A DNA stretch of 12,822 nucleotides, from the NCBI GenBank assembly GCA_002337925.1, contig DDHB01000072.1, positions 5,698 through 18,519 on the forward strand. The letters run 5' to 3'. The notes beneath the pieces are model-generated. The model saw only the letters and a program-made list of their open reading frames with translations. It was not told the origin of the DNA and did no database searches. Of the stretch, positions 6,068-12,172 are shown piece by piece (the stretch's first letter is position 1; each line of letters opens with the position of its first letter). The translations under genes were made by a program, and so were the position numbers. This DNA comes from Sporomusaceae bacterium UBA1887. GTDB taxonomy: Bacteria; Bacillota; Negativicutes; Sporomusales; DSM-15969.

Positions 6068-6406
6068 ATGTACAGCTTTCCTATTCAAGAGACGGAATGG
6101 ATCGTAAAAAAAGGTCACGCCAGCCTGTCGGTTGAAGGCAATGCATTTAGCGGAGCTTTGTATTTGACCAATGAGCGCCTCGTATTTATCGGCTATCTGT
6201 TAAGCTTGAACCGTAAATATATGGAAGAAGTACCTCTAGAGCATATAACAGAATTAAAATTGGAGAAGACTTTTTTCATTATACCTAATGCATTTAGCGT
6301 TGTAACAATACGCGACCGGATTCTAAAAATCATTATTTCCAAGCGCGATGAATGGATAAATGCTATTAACAAGCAGTTAACGCAGATTGATGGAAGCACC
6401 CTTTAG
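6068..6406 (+). CDS. GRAM/PH-like domain protein, 112 aa
   Basis: ATG 6068 follows GGGAG (6054-6058) at the end of a 59-base gap after the pseudouridine synthase gene. The chain begins with a polar region, then GHASLSVEGNAFSGALYLTNERLVFIGY, a strand pattern with the LYLTNERLVF block characteristic of GRAM and bacterial PH-like domains. Next come PLEHITELKLEK, IPNAFSVVTIRDRILKIII and a closing helix (KRDEWINAINKQL), which is the seven-strand plus C-terminal helix plan of a PH fold. The whole protein is one domain with no signal or membrane helix. Such domains bind lipids or proteins; the partner here is unknown. Its TAG (6404-6406) lies in the loop of the terminator hairpin, so translation and termination overlap. 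Confidence 0.75.
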   Translation: MYSFPIQETEWIVKKGHASLSVEGNAFSGALYLTNERLVFIGYLLSLNRKYMEEVPLEHITELKLEKTFFIIPNAFSVVTIRDRILKIIISKRDEWINAINKQLTQIDGSTL

Positions 6407-6419
6407 GGGTGCTTTTTTT
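6394..6419 (+). terminator. Rho-independent terminator ending the tag-to-GRAM unit
   Basis: AAGCACCC (6394-6401) pairs with GGGTGCTT (6407-6414) around a 5-base loop, and the 3' arm merges with T6413-T6419. The loop contains the TAG of the preceding gene, so the last codons form the 5' arm. Confidence 0.93.
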
Positions 6420-6464
6420 GTTGCAGATTCTTTTCCAATGCGATGGCATGTTAACACCGGCTTT

Positions 6465-6500
6465 TTGTATGCAAATGCTTGGTGGCACATATACTATAAC
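6465..6500 (+). promoter_or_regulatory. Candidate ytxC promoter, sigma type uncertain
   Basis: TATACT (6490-6495) is a good SigA-like -10, with TTGTAT (6465-6470) at a long 19-base spacing. The same bases can be read as a SigG-like pair: GTATG (6467-6471), 18 bases, then TATACTA (6490-6496), one base off CATACTA. Neither is conclusive. It lies between the terminator at 6394 and the ytxC ribosome-binding site, where a promoter is expected. Confidence 0.35.
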
Positions 6501-6520
6501 GTGGAAAGGAGTTGAGGTCT

Positions 6521-7435
6521 TTGAAACTGCTTTCAGTAGGATTAACCGGTGTCAGTCAGGATGTCACCATGAGGCTGCAACAGGATTGCTGCAGCTTGAT
6601 GCATGAAGGCTTTCGAATCGCCGTTGATGAAATGAATCGAGGGAAGTATACTTTTATTGGATGTAATATTGTTGAAGGGGAATTATCCTTTCGCAATTAT
6701 GAACGTGTCAAAGACTCATTAAAGAATTATGTGGCTAAAATAGTGGCGGATTTTATACTTGCGAACGAGGAGAAGGCTCTTGTTAGCCGGCTTATTGAAC
6801 GAAACTATCATTATTTTAGCAAAGAAGAACAAAAAATAATTTATGAGAACTCTTTAAAGCTCCTTGCAGACAGCAGCAGTTGCCTAATTCAGGATTTTAG
6901 CGCCGGAGAACGTCGCAAACGAATCGTATCACGCCTGATGGAATATCTGGATAACCATCATGAACTAGTCGTCGATGGATTTGTTCAGTTTCGTTTAAAA
7001 GATTACAGGGATAATCTGGCGCAGGTAGTAGATAAAGCTGTAGATGATCTGATGCTGGACTTGGAGTACCAGGAATTCATCCGTGTACTTCGTTATTTCA
7101 TTAATGTTCAGGAACCACAAGTAGAAGAAACTCATGTCTTAATCTATGGTGCCAGCAGTTTTAAGCTGTTGGATGCAAACGGACAGTCAATTGACAATCA
7201 GTATCTTGACAGTTTTGATGCTCAGTATTCAGATGAAATCAATTATCAGGATTTGTTAATTACTGCGCTGATTGCTGTATCACCGCATCATGTTGTCTTG
7301 CATAATCCATTTTTACAAGGGCCGAATGAGCTGATTCGTACCATTAAGAGTATCTTTGAAGACCGGGTAATGTTCTGCAATGGCTGTGACATGTGCAGAA
7401 CAAAAAGCGTCTCTCATAATGTTGACAGTGATTAA
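6521..7435 (+). CDS. ytxC: YtxC-family sporulation-associated protein
   Basis: 304 aa from TTG 6521; this start is chosen because GGAAAGGAG (6503-6511) lies 9 bases upstream, whereas the TTG at 6512 directly abuts that site. The family call rests on the block LVVDGFVQFRLKDYRDNL (149-166), the length, and the position directly upstream of thrS, as for ytxC in B. subtilis. The protein is mostly helical and cytoplasmic, with no signal or membrane segment. YtxC is annotated as a putative sporulation protein; its biochemical role is not established. Near the C-terminus is C286-x2-C289-x2-C292 (FCNGCDMC), a possible metal site; I do not know whether it is general in the family. The last codons contain the -35 of the thrS promoter. 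No terminator separates it from the thrS leader other than the T-box hairpin itself. Confidence 0.8.
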   Translation: MKLLSVGLTGVSQDVTMRLQQDCCSLMHEGFRIAVDEMNRGKYTFIGCNIVEGELSFRNYERVKDSLKNYVAKIVADFILANEEKALVSRLIERNYHYFSKEEQKIIYENSLKLLADSSSCLIQDFSAGERRKRIVSRLMEYLDNHHELVVDGFVQFRLKDYRDNLAQVVDKAVDDLMLDLEYQEFIRVLRYFINVQEPQVEETHVLIYGASSFKLLDANGQSIDNQYLDSFDAQYSDEINYQDLLITALIAVSPHHVVLHNPFLQGPNELIRTIKSIFEDRVMFCNGCDMCRTKSVSHNVDSD

Positions 7436-7450
7436 TTTTTTTGCTATAGT
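7422..7450 (+). promoter_or_regulatory. thrS promoter (SigA, extended -10)
   Basis: TTGACA (7422-7427), a 17-base spacer and TATAGT (7445-7450), with TGC just before the -10 (7442-7444). The -35 is a perfect match inside the codons for Val-Asp at the end of ytxC. Transcription should begin near 7457, at the T-box leader. Confidence 0.88.
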
Positions 7451-7456
7451 TAAGTT

Positions 7457-7713
7457 TAAGTTAATATTCTTATCAGTAATGCCGGGGATACGATAAATAT
7501 GGATCGCCGTACCAGAGAGAAGATGCCATAGGCTGAAAGCATCTTACGGGCTGACTATACTTATTACCACCTCGAAACTGTCTGGCCGAAATTCTTGTAA
7601 GCCAGTCCGGGTCATTCCCGTTATCACATGATCAAGTTGGGCTATTATAGCCAAACAGGGTGGAACCGCGTGAGTAGAACTCTCGTCCCTTTTAGGGATG
7701 AGAGTTTATTTTA
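7457..7713 (+). ncRNA. T-box leader riboswitch, threonine specific
   Basis: All parts of a T-box leader are visible. Stem I is closed by GCCGG (7481-7485) with CTGGC (7582-7586); its distal part pairs CCGTA with TACGG and AGATGC with GCATCT around an AG-rich bulge. On the 3' side of stem I, ACCACC (7566-7571) offers the Thr codon ACC, the first copy being followed by the usual purine. Stem III is TTGGGCTAT...ATAGCCAA (7637-7654). The conserved T-box AGGGTGGAACCGCG is at 7657-7670, and the terminator stem AACTCTCGTCCCT (7678-7690) with AGGGATGAGAGTT (7694-7706) precedes a T-rich tract. The UGGA of the bulge would pair with an acceptor end UCCA, as expected for a tRNA-Thr with discriminator U. 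Uncharged tRNA-Thr should stabilise the antiterminator, in which AGGG pairs with CCCT, and turn thrS on. Confidence 0.95.
7678..7713 (+). terminator. Regulated terminator of the thrS T-box
   Basis: A 13-bp stem (7678-7690 with 7694-7706, one G-U pair) is followed by TTTATTTTATTT. Its 5' arm contains CGTCCCT, which instead pairs with the T-box AGGG in the antiterminator. Confidence 0.93.
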
Positions 7714-7737
7714 TTTGTCAGCAAGGAGGACTATAAC

Positions 7738-9651
7738 ATGGAAAAAATACAAATCACTTTAAAAGACGGAAGCGAACGGGAATATGATGCCGGTACAACT
7801 TTGGCACAAGTTGCCGAATCCATTAGCCGCGGCTTAGCCAAAAGTGCTCTTGCAGCAAAAGTTAACGGTCAATTAGCGGATCTGCGTACTCAACTAACCA
7901 AACCTGTAAAGGTTGAATTTTTGACATTTGAAGATGAAGCAGGTAAAGACGCGCTGCGTCATAGTTCATCGCACATTCTTGCGCAAGCGGTAAAACGTTT
8001 ATTTGGGGAGGTAAAGATCGGGATCGGGCCGGCTATTGCCAATGGCTTCTATTATGATTTTGATACTTCACATACCTTCACTCCCGAGGACCTAGAAAAG
8101 ATCCAAGCCGAAATGGAAAAGATTATTAAAGAAGACTTACCGATAGAACGGATCGAGATAAGCAGGCAAGAAGCCATTAAGCGCTTTGAGGAGCTAGGTG
8201 AAACTTATAAAGTAGAGCTTATTCGCGATTTACCGGAAGACGTTACTATTTCGTTATACAGCCAAGGTGAGTTTGTCGATTTATGTGCAGGGCCCCATGT
8301 ACCTTCCACTGGTAAGGTAAAAGTTGTTAAACTGCAGAACCTGGCTGGTGCCTATTGGCGCGGCGATGAAAAGCGCAAGATGCTGCAACGTATTTATGGC
8401 ACCTCTTTTGAGAAAAAAGCGGATCTTGATGGGTATTTGCACATGCTGGAAGAAGCAGCAAAACGGGATCACCGCAAGTTAGGAAGAGAGTTGGATTTGT
8501 TCAGCATGCAGGAAGAAGGACCTGGTTTTCCTTTTTTCCATCCTAAAGGGATGATCATTCGTAATGAACTGGAAAGCTTCTGGCGCAAATTGCACGTTAA
8601 ATATGGATACCAGGAAATAAAAACTCCTATCATTTTGCACCAGAAACTCTGGCAGCAGTCCGGACACTGGGATCATTACCGGGAGAATATGTATTTTACA
8701 AATATTGATGGTGAAGGATATGCCGTAAAGCCAATGAACTGCCCTGGCGGTATATTGGTGTATCGCAGCCAGCATCACAGCTATCGTGATTTGCCGCTGC
8801 GGACAGCTGAACTTGGTCTTGTTCATCGTCATGAGCTTCATGGCGCTCTCCATGGGCTGATGCGTGTTCGGAGCTTTACACAAGATGATGCCCATATCTT
8901 TATGCTGCCATCACAAATAAAACAGGAAATAATGGGTGTTATCGAACTCTTTGATACTGTATATAGCGTATTTGGTTTAAGCTACCATGCAGAGTTAAGC
9001 ACTAAGCCGGAAAAGGCAATGGGTTCCGATGAGATTTGGGAAAGTGCTACTAATGCTTTGCGGGAAGCAATGGAAGAAAAAGGGCTGCCTTTTAAAATTA
9101 ATGAAGGGGATGGCGCTTTTTACGGTCCCAAAATTGATTTCCATCTGAAGGATTCTATCGGACGGACTTGGCAGTGCGGTACCATCCAACTGGATATGCA
9201 GATGCCTGAGCGGTTTGATCTTAACTATATCGGAGAAGACGGACAAAAACATCGCCCCGTTATGATCCATCGGGTAGCCTATGGAAGCATGGAGCGTTTT
9301 ATCGGTATTCTGATTGAGCATTTTGCCGGTGCCTTTCCAGCCTGGCTGGCACCTGTGCAAGTAAAGATTCTTCCGATCACTGAGCGGCAAGTCGCTTATG
9401 CTCAGCAATTGGCTAAGACAATGCGGGATAAAGATATTCGAGTAGATGTGGATGACCGTAATGAGAAAATTGGTTACAAGATCCGTGAAGGACAAATGTC
9501 CAAAGTTCCGTACATGCTTGTGGTCGGTGACAAAGAAATGGAAAGCAATACGGTTGCTGTCCGCAAACGTGGACAGGGAGATCTTGGAGCTCAGGCGGTC
9601 GATGAGTTTATTGCCTCAGTCATGGATGAAGTGGCAAAAAAAACAATTTAG
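7738..9651 (+). CDS. thrS: Threonyl-tRNA synthetase
   Basis: Charges tRNA-Thr in the cytoplasm. The 637 residues carry all domains of the bacterial enzyme: TGS (1-62), the editing domain with HSSSH (75-79) and CAGPH (183-187) that removes mischarged serine, the class II catalytic core from about residue 240, and the anticodon-binding domain from about 540. The zinc ligands that recognise threonine are C335 (MNCPGG), H386 (TQDDAH) and H511 (MIHR), at the same spacing as C334, H385 and H511 of E. coli. Motif 2 is visible as RTAELGLVHRHELHGALHG and motif 3 as RVAYGSMERFIGILIEH. MNCPGG replaces the common MNCPGH/N, and RHELHGALHG the common R-x-E-x-SG-x-LHG; these look like lineage variants. ATG 7738 has AAGGAGGA 7 bases upstream. 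No terminator follows, so some transcripts probably run into infC. Confidence 0.98.
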   Translation: MEKIQITLKDGSEREYDAGTTLAQVAESISRGLAKSALAAKVNGQLADLRTQLTKPVKVEFLTFEDEAGKDALRHSSSHILAQAVKRLFGEVKIGIGPAIANGFYYDFDTSHTFTPEDLEKIQAEMEKIIKEDLPIERIEISRQEAIKRFEELGETYKVELIRDLPEDVTISLYSQGEFVDLCAGPHVPSTGKVKVVKLQNLAGAYWRGDEKRKMLQRIYGTSFEKKADLDGYLHMLEEAAKRDHRKLGRELDLFSMQEEGPGFPFFHPKGMIIRNELESFWRKLHVKYGYQEIKTPIILHQKLWQQSGHWDHYRENMYFTNIDGEGYAVKPMNCPGGILVYRSQHHSYRDLPLRTAELGLVHRHELHGALHGLMRVRSFTQDDAHIFMLPSQIKQEIMGVIELFDTVYSVFGLSYHAELSTKPEKAMGSDEIWESATNALREAMEEKGLPFKINEGDGAFYGPKIDFHLKDSIGRTWQCGTIQLDMQMPERFDLNYIGEDGQKHRPVMIHRVAYGSMERFIGILIEHFAGAFPAWLAPVQVKILPITERQVAYAQQLAKTMRDKDIRVDVDDRNEKIGYKIREGQMSKVPYMLVVGDKEMESNTVAVRKRGQGDLGAQAVDEFIASVMDEVAKKTI

Positions 9652-9674
9652 TTCCGTAAAAAATGGTAAAGCTA

Positions 9675-9703
9675 TTGACTTTTATTGTTATGGATGCTAA
9701 TAT
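9675..9703 (+). promoter_or_regulatory. Promoter of infC-rpmI-rplT (SigA, extended -10)
   Basis: TTGACT (9675-9680), a 17-base spacer and TAATAT (9698-9703), with TGC (9695-9697) directly before the -10. It begins 24 bases after the thrS stop, and transcription from about 9710 would produce the whole L20-type leader. Confidence 0.85.
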
Positions 9704-9720
9704 ATCCTAGTAAGTAAATA

Positions 9721-9842
9721 TTTACAAGCAGAGGCCATCCGCTTCTCACCTTACAACGCTTTAGGTTGTTCGTAAGGTATTAGGATTTAGCATAGTGATT
9801 ATGCTGTTTTGCGGGTGGTGTATGCCATCCGCTTTTAATTTG
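9721..9842 (+). ncRNA. L20-type ribosomal protein leader (autoregulatory attenuator)
   Basis: The leader lies between the infC promoter and infC, as in B. subtilis, where L20 binds the message and promotes early termination. The block AAGCAGAGGCCATCCGCTTC at 9726-9745 resembles the known L20 leader. Visible helices are ACCTTAC (9748-9754) with GTAAGGT (9772-9778), AGCATA (9789-9794) with TATGCT (9800-9805), and the terminator GCGGGTGG (9811-9818) with CCATCCGC (9825-9832), followed by TTTTAATTTG. GCCATCCGCTT occurs twice (9734-9744 and 9824-9834). Only the second copy forms the terminator; the first can capture GCGGGTGG instead and so act as antiterminator. That gives a direct mechanism for switching. 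Confidence 0.88.
9811..9842 (+). terminator. Regulated terminator in the L20 leader
   Basis: GCGGGTGG (9811-9818) pairs with CCATCCGC (9825-9832) with one G-U and a 6-base loop, followed by TTTTAATTTG. It lies 32 bases before the infC start codon. Confidence 0.82.
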
Positions 9843-9873
9843 TTTATTTGAAATTATCAGGAGGTGAGCGGCA

Positions 9874-10392
9874 ATTAGCAAAGACACTTTAAGGATTAAT
9901 GAAGAAATCCGCGCAAGAGAGGTTCGGGTTGTTAGCGAAGCAAACGAACAATTAGGGATTATGTTGTTGAGGGATGCACTACGGGTTGCCGGAGAACAGC
10001 AGCTTGATTTGGTTGAAGTAGCCCCAACAGCTAAACCGCCAGTTTGCCGTATTATGGACTTTGGTAAGTTCAAATACGAACAGCAAAAGCGAGACAAAGA
10101 AGTCAAGAAAAAGCAAAAATCATTTACTCTCAAAGAAGTTAAACTTCGTCCTAATATTGAAGATCATGACTTTGAGGTTAAATTAAAAAATGCTTTGCGC
10201 TTCTTAGAAGATGGGGACAAAGTAAAAGTTACCATCATGTTCCGTGGACGGGAACTGAGTCATCCCGAGCTTGGCAGACAGGTTCTTGTTAAAATGGCTG
10301 CTGAGGTAAAGGAAGTCGCTAATGTAGAACGCGAACCGAAGCTTGAAGGAAAAAATATGATTATGATTCTTTCAGCAAAGCAACACAATTAA
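9874..10392 (+). CDS. infC: Translation initiation factor IF-3, with AUU start codon
   Basis: IF-3 binds the 30S subunit, blocks premature 50S joining and proofreads the start codon and initiator tRNA. The start is ATT at 9874: it lies 6 bases after a full Shine-Dalgarno AGGAGGTGA (9859-9867), and translation from there gives the standard IF-3 N-terminus (ISKDTLRINEEIRAREVRVV). The first in-frame ATG (9961) would cut off 29 conserved residues. With the ATT start the protein has 172 aa, the usual length. Further hallmarks are KPPVCRIMDFGKF (54-66), the charged linker helix (about 67-85), and the C-terminal domain with LRPNIEDHDFEVKLKNA and FRGRE. An AUU start allows IF-3 to limit its own translation, as known in E. 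coli and probably here. First gene of infC-rpmI-rplT, 15 bases before rpmI. Confidence 0.96.
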   Translation: MSKDTLRINEEIRAREVRVVSEANEQLGIMLLRDALRVAGEQQLDLVEVAPTAKPPVCRIMDFGKFKYEQQKRDKEVKKKQKSFTLKEVKLRPNIEDHDFEVKLKNALRFLEDGDKVKVTIMFRGRELSHPELGRQVLVKMAAEVKEVANVEREPKLEGKNMIMILSAKQHN

Positions 10393-10407
10393 AAAGGAGG
10401 ATACATC

Positions 10408-10605
10408 ATGCCAAAAATTAAAACTCGTAGAAGCGCCGCTAAGCGGTTTAAAGTTACCGGCACTGGAGAATTCAAAAGGTCTAAAGCTTTCAAAAGCCAT
10501 ATTCTGGAGAAAAAATCTCCTTCACGTAAACGTAATCTGCGCAAAGCTGGAATGGTAAGCAAATCTGATCATGAGCGCGTATCAAGAATGCTGCCGTACG
10601 CATAA
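10408..10605 (+). CDS. rpmI: 50S ribosomal protein L35
   Basis: A 65-residue, strongly basic protein of the large subunit. The sequence MPKIKTRRSAAKRFKVTGTG, followed by FKRSKAFKSHILEKKSPSRKR and a closing RMLPY, is the L35 consensus from end to end. ATG 10408 has a strong AAAGGAGGA about 7 bases upstream. It sits between infC and rplT in the order conserved in nearly all bacteria, and is controlled with them by the L20 leader. Confidence 0.97.
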   Translation: MPKIKTRRSAAKRFKVTGTGEFKRSKAFKSHILEKKSPSRKRNLRKAGMVSKSDHERVSRMLPYA

Positions 10606-10636
10606 ATCAGGAATTTTTAAATGGAGGTAATTAGAC

Positions 10637-10993
10637 ATGCCAAGAGTTAAAAAAGGTGTGACGGCTCATAAGCGTCATAAAAAAATATTAAAATTAGCAA
10701 AAGGTTACCGTGGCTCGAAGAGCAAGCTCTTCAAAAAAGCTAATGAAACGGTAATGAAAGCTTTATACTATGCTCGCCGCGACCGTCGTGCTAAAAAACG
10801 CGAATTCCGCAAACTGTGGATTGCTCGTATTAATGCCGCTGCTCGTATCAATGGCATTTCTTACAGCCAGATGATTAATGGTTTGAGCAAAGCCGGAATC
10901 GAAGTTAACCGCAAAATGTTGGCTGATTTAGCTGTCAACGATATGGCTTCCTTTGGTAAGCTTGTTGAGACTGCTAAAGAGCAGCTCCAATAG
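10637..10993 (+). CDS. rplT: 50S ribosomal protein L20
   Basis: 118-residue, basic assembly protein of the large subunit. It starts MPRVKKGVTAHKRHKKILK, with the long N-terminal RNA-binding helix, then YYARRDRRAKKREFRKLWI and the globular C-terminal domain (INAAARINGISYSQMINGL, IEVNRKMLADLAV). The C-terminal domain binds 23S rRNA and, when the protein is in excess, the leader at 9721-9842, so this is the regulator of its own operon (known for B. subtilis, inferred here). ATG 10637 has TGGAGGT about 9 bases upstream. Last gene of the operon; a strong terminator begins 3 bases after the stop. Confidence 0.98.
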   Translation: MPRVKKGVTAHKRHKKILKLAKGYRGSKSKLFKKANETVMKALYYARRDRRAKKREFRKLWIARINAAARINGISYSQMINGLSKAGIEVNRKMLADLAVNDMASFGKLVETAKEQLQ

Positions 10994-10996
10994 AAC

Positions 10997-11030
10997 AAAA
11001 AACTCCTGAGTAATCAGGAGTTTTTTTATT
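10997..11030 (+). terminator. Rho-independent terminator after rplT
   Basis: AAAAAACTCCTGA (10997-11009) and TCAGGAGTTTTTT (11014-11026) form a perfect 13-bp stem with the loop GTAA, continuing into T and A-rich DNA. The A-rich 5' arm makes it potentially bidirectional. Confidence 0.96.
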
Positions 11031-11181
11031 TTAATAGTATATTAGCTGCGATATTGGAAATAATTGCATCAACAAAGACTATTTTAAATTTTAAGATAAT
11101 TCTGGCAGGTGTTTCTTCACTGATTCCCGAATAGTATGTAATAAGTGCATGACAATAAAGGAATAGAAGGAGGAGTCAATC

Positions 11182-12030
11182 TTGGCCTTGGTTACTATGC
11201 ATGAGCTTCTTCAGGATGCCCGTAAAAGGAAGTATGCAGTCGGTGGATTTAATGTATTCAATTTCGAAACGCTGGGAGCTGTCCTGGAAGTTGCAGAAGA
11301 GTTAAAGACCCCACTTGTTTTAGGCATTCCAGAAAGATTGTTTAAGTTTGTCGATGTAGAAACGCTAAGTGCTGCTTTAGTGCGTGCCGCACAAAAATCC
11401 TCTATACCTGTTGCACTCCATCTTGATCATGGCTATAGTTATGAAGGGGTAATGAGAGCTATTCGCTGGGGGTTTACCTCTGTTATGTTTGATGGATCCC
11501 ATTTGTCTATGCAAGAAAACTTAAAACGCACAAAGGATATTACCCGCATAGCCCATTCTCTTGGCATTTCTGTCGAAGGGGAATTGGGCTATATTGGTTG
11601 TTATGACAATATAGGCGATTTAACAGAGGATAATTTGGTTAAACCGGAAGTAGCTGCTGAATTTGTTGATAAAACAAAGGTTGATGCGCTGGCAGTAGCT
11701 GTAGGCACTAGCCACGGCGGGTATCATGGTCTCCCCAAACTGAATTTTTCCCGCCTTAATGAGTTAAATAGCAGCGTGAATGTGCCGCTTGTTATGCATG
11801 GCGGCTCAAAGCTGCATAAAGATGATTACCGGCATTCGATTAATTCAGGAATCACAAAGATTAATATTGCGACTGATATGTCACAGGCGGCGGCCGAGAC
11901 ATTGAGATCGGAATTAGGCAGAAGTGCTACTGCAAACTATGTGAATCTCATGAATGCTGTAAAAAAAGGGGTTAAAGAGTCTGTTCGTAAATACATGCTG
12001 TGTTTTGATTGTATAGCAAAAGTAGTTTGA
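11182..12030 (+). CDS. Class II ketose-bisphosphate aldolase family protein (Fba/GatY/KbaY-like)
   Basis: 282 aa from TTG 11182, which has AAGGAGGAG (11168-11176) 5 bases upstream. Class II aldolases cleave fructose- or tagatose-1,6-bisphosphate with zinc. Seen: GGFNVFNFET (21-30), LHLDHG (80-84-type motif, D82 catalytic, H83 zinc), FDGSHLSMQENL (103-114), EGELGYIG (132-139, with the family acid E134), GTSHGGYHG (175-183, zinc ligand H178), MHGGSK (205-210, zinc ligand H206) and KINIATDM (226-233, phosphate loop). All metal and catalytic positions remain, so an active enzyme is expected. HGGSK replaces the usual HGGSG, and the C-terminal part is rather short, so the substrate may differ from fructose bisphosphate. 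Monocistronic between two terminators; I see no convincing promoter in 11031-11167. Confidence 0.85.
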   Translation: MALVTMHELLQDARKRKYAVGGFNVFNFETLGAVLEVAEELKTPLVLGIPERLFKFVDVETLSAALVRAAQKSSIPVALHLDHGYSYEGVMRAIRWGFTSVMFDGSHLSMQENLKRTKDITRIAHSLGISVEGELGYIGCYDNIGDLTEDNLVKPEVAAEFVDKTKVDALAVAVGTSHGGYHGLPKLNFSRLNELNSSVNVPLVMHGGSKLHKDDYRHSINSGITKINIATDMSQAAAETLRSELGRSATANYVNLMNAVKKGVKESVRKYMLCFDCIAKVV

Positions 12031-12037
12031 ACTATTG

Positions 12038-12072
12038 GCCTGCCTTGAAAAAAGGCGGGCTTTATATTTATT
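12038..12072 (+). terminator. Rho-independent terminator after the aldolase gene
   Basis: GCCTGCCTT (12038-12046) pairs with AAGGCGGGC (12052-12060), with one G-U and a 5-base loop, followed by TTTATATTTATTT. It starts 8 bases after the stop codon. Confidence 0.9.
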
Positions 12073-12088
12073 TGTTTTCATTTGCACA

Positions 12089-12147
12089 TTGTGATAAACT
12101 ACTGCAGTAGCGAATAATCTTGACATCGATCTGAGAGTTGCGCTACT
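12089..12147 (+). promoter_or_regulatory. Promoter/operator region before the rRNA methyltransferase gene
   Basis: A weak SigA-like pair is TTGTGA (12089-12094), 18 bases, AATAAT (12113-12118). Its spacer holds a perfect 12-bp palindrome, CTACTGCAGTAG (12099-12110). A second -35-like TTGACA (12120-12125) has no good -10 at 17 bases. AGTAGCG (12106-12112) can also pair with CGCTACT (12141-12147), an alternative 7-bp stem. The promoter assignment is tentative; the palindrome is plain. Confidence 0.4.
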
Positions 12148-12172
12148 CGAATTCATGACCGGGGGAATTATA

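Noticed and set aside
6409..6606. 65-codon plus-strand ORF between the GRAM gene and ytxC
   Set aside because: It starts inside the terminator T-run and overlaps the start of ytxC in another frame, with no ribosome-binding site.
8479..8895. 138-codon minus-strand ORF inside thrS
   Set aside because: It lies entirely within the highly conserved catalytic core of thrS and shows a low-complexity, shadow-like composition.
8995..9495. 166-codon minus-strand ORF inside thrS
   Set aside because: It is antisense to conserved catalytic and anticodon-binding domains and has no recognisable domain or good ribosome-binding site.
9780..10133. 117-codon minus-strand ORF opposite the leader and start of infC
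   Set aside because: It overlaps the conserved L20 leader and the IF-3 N-terminus on the other strand, has no family features, and is explained as a shadow of infC.
9961..10392. Short infC model starting at ATG 9961
   Set aside because: It removes 29 residues conserved in IF-3, and there is a full ribosome-binding site before ATT 9874.
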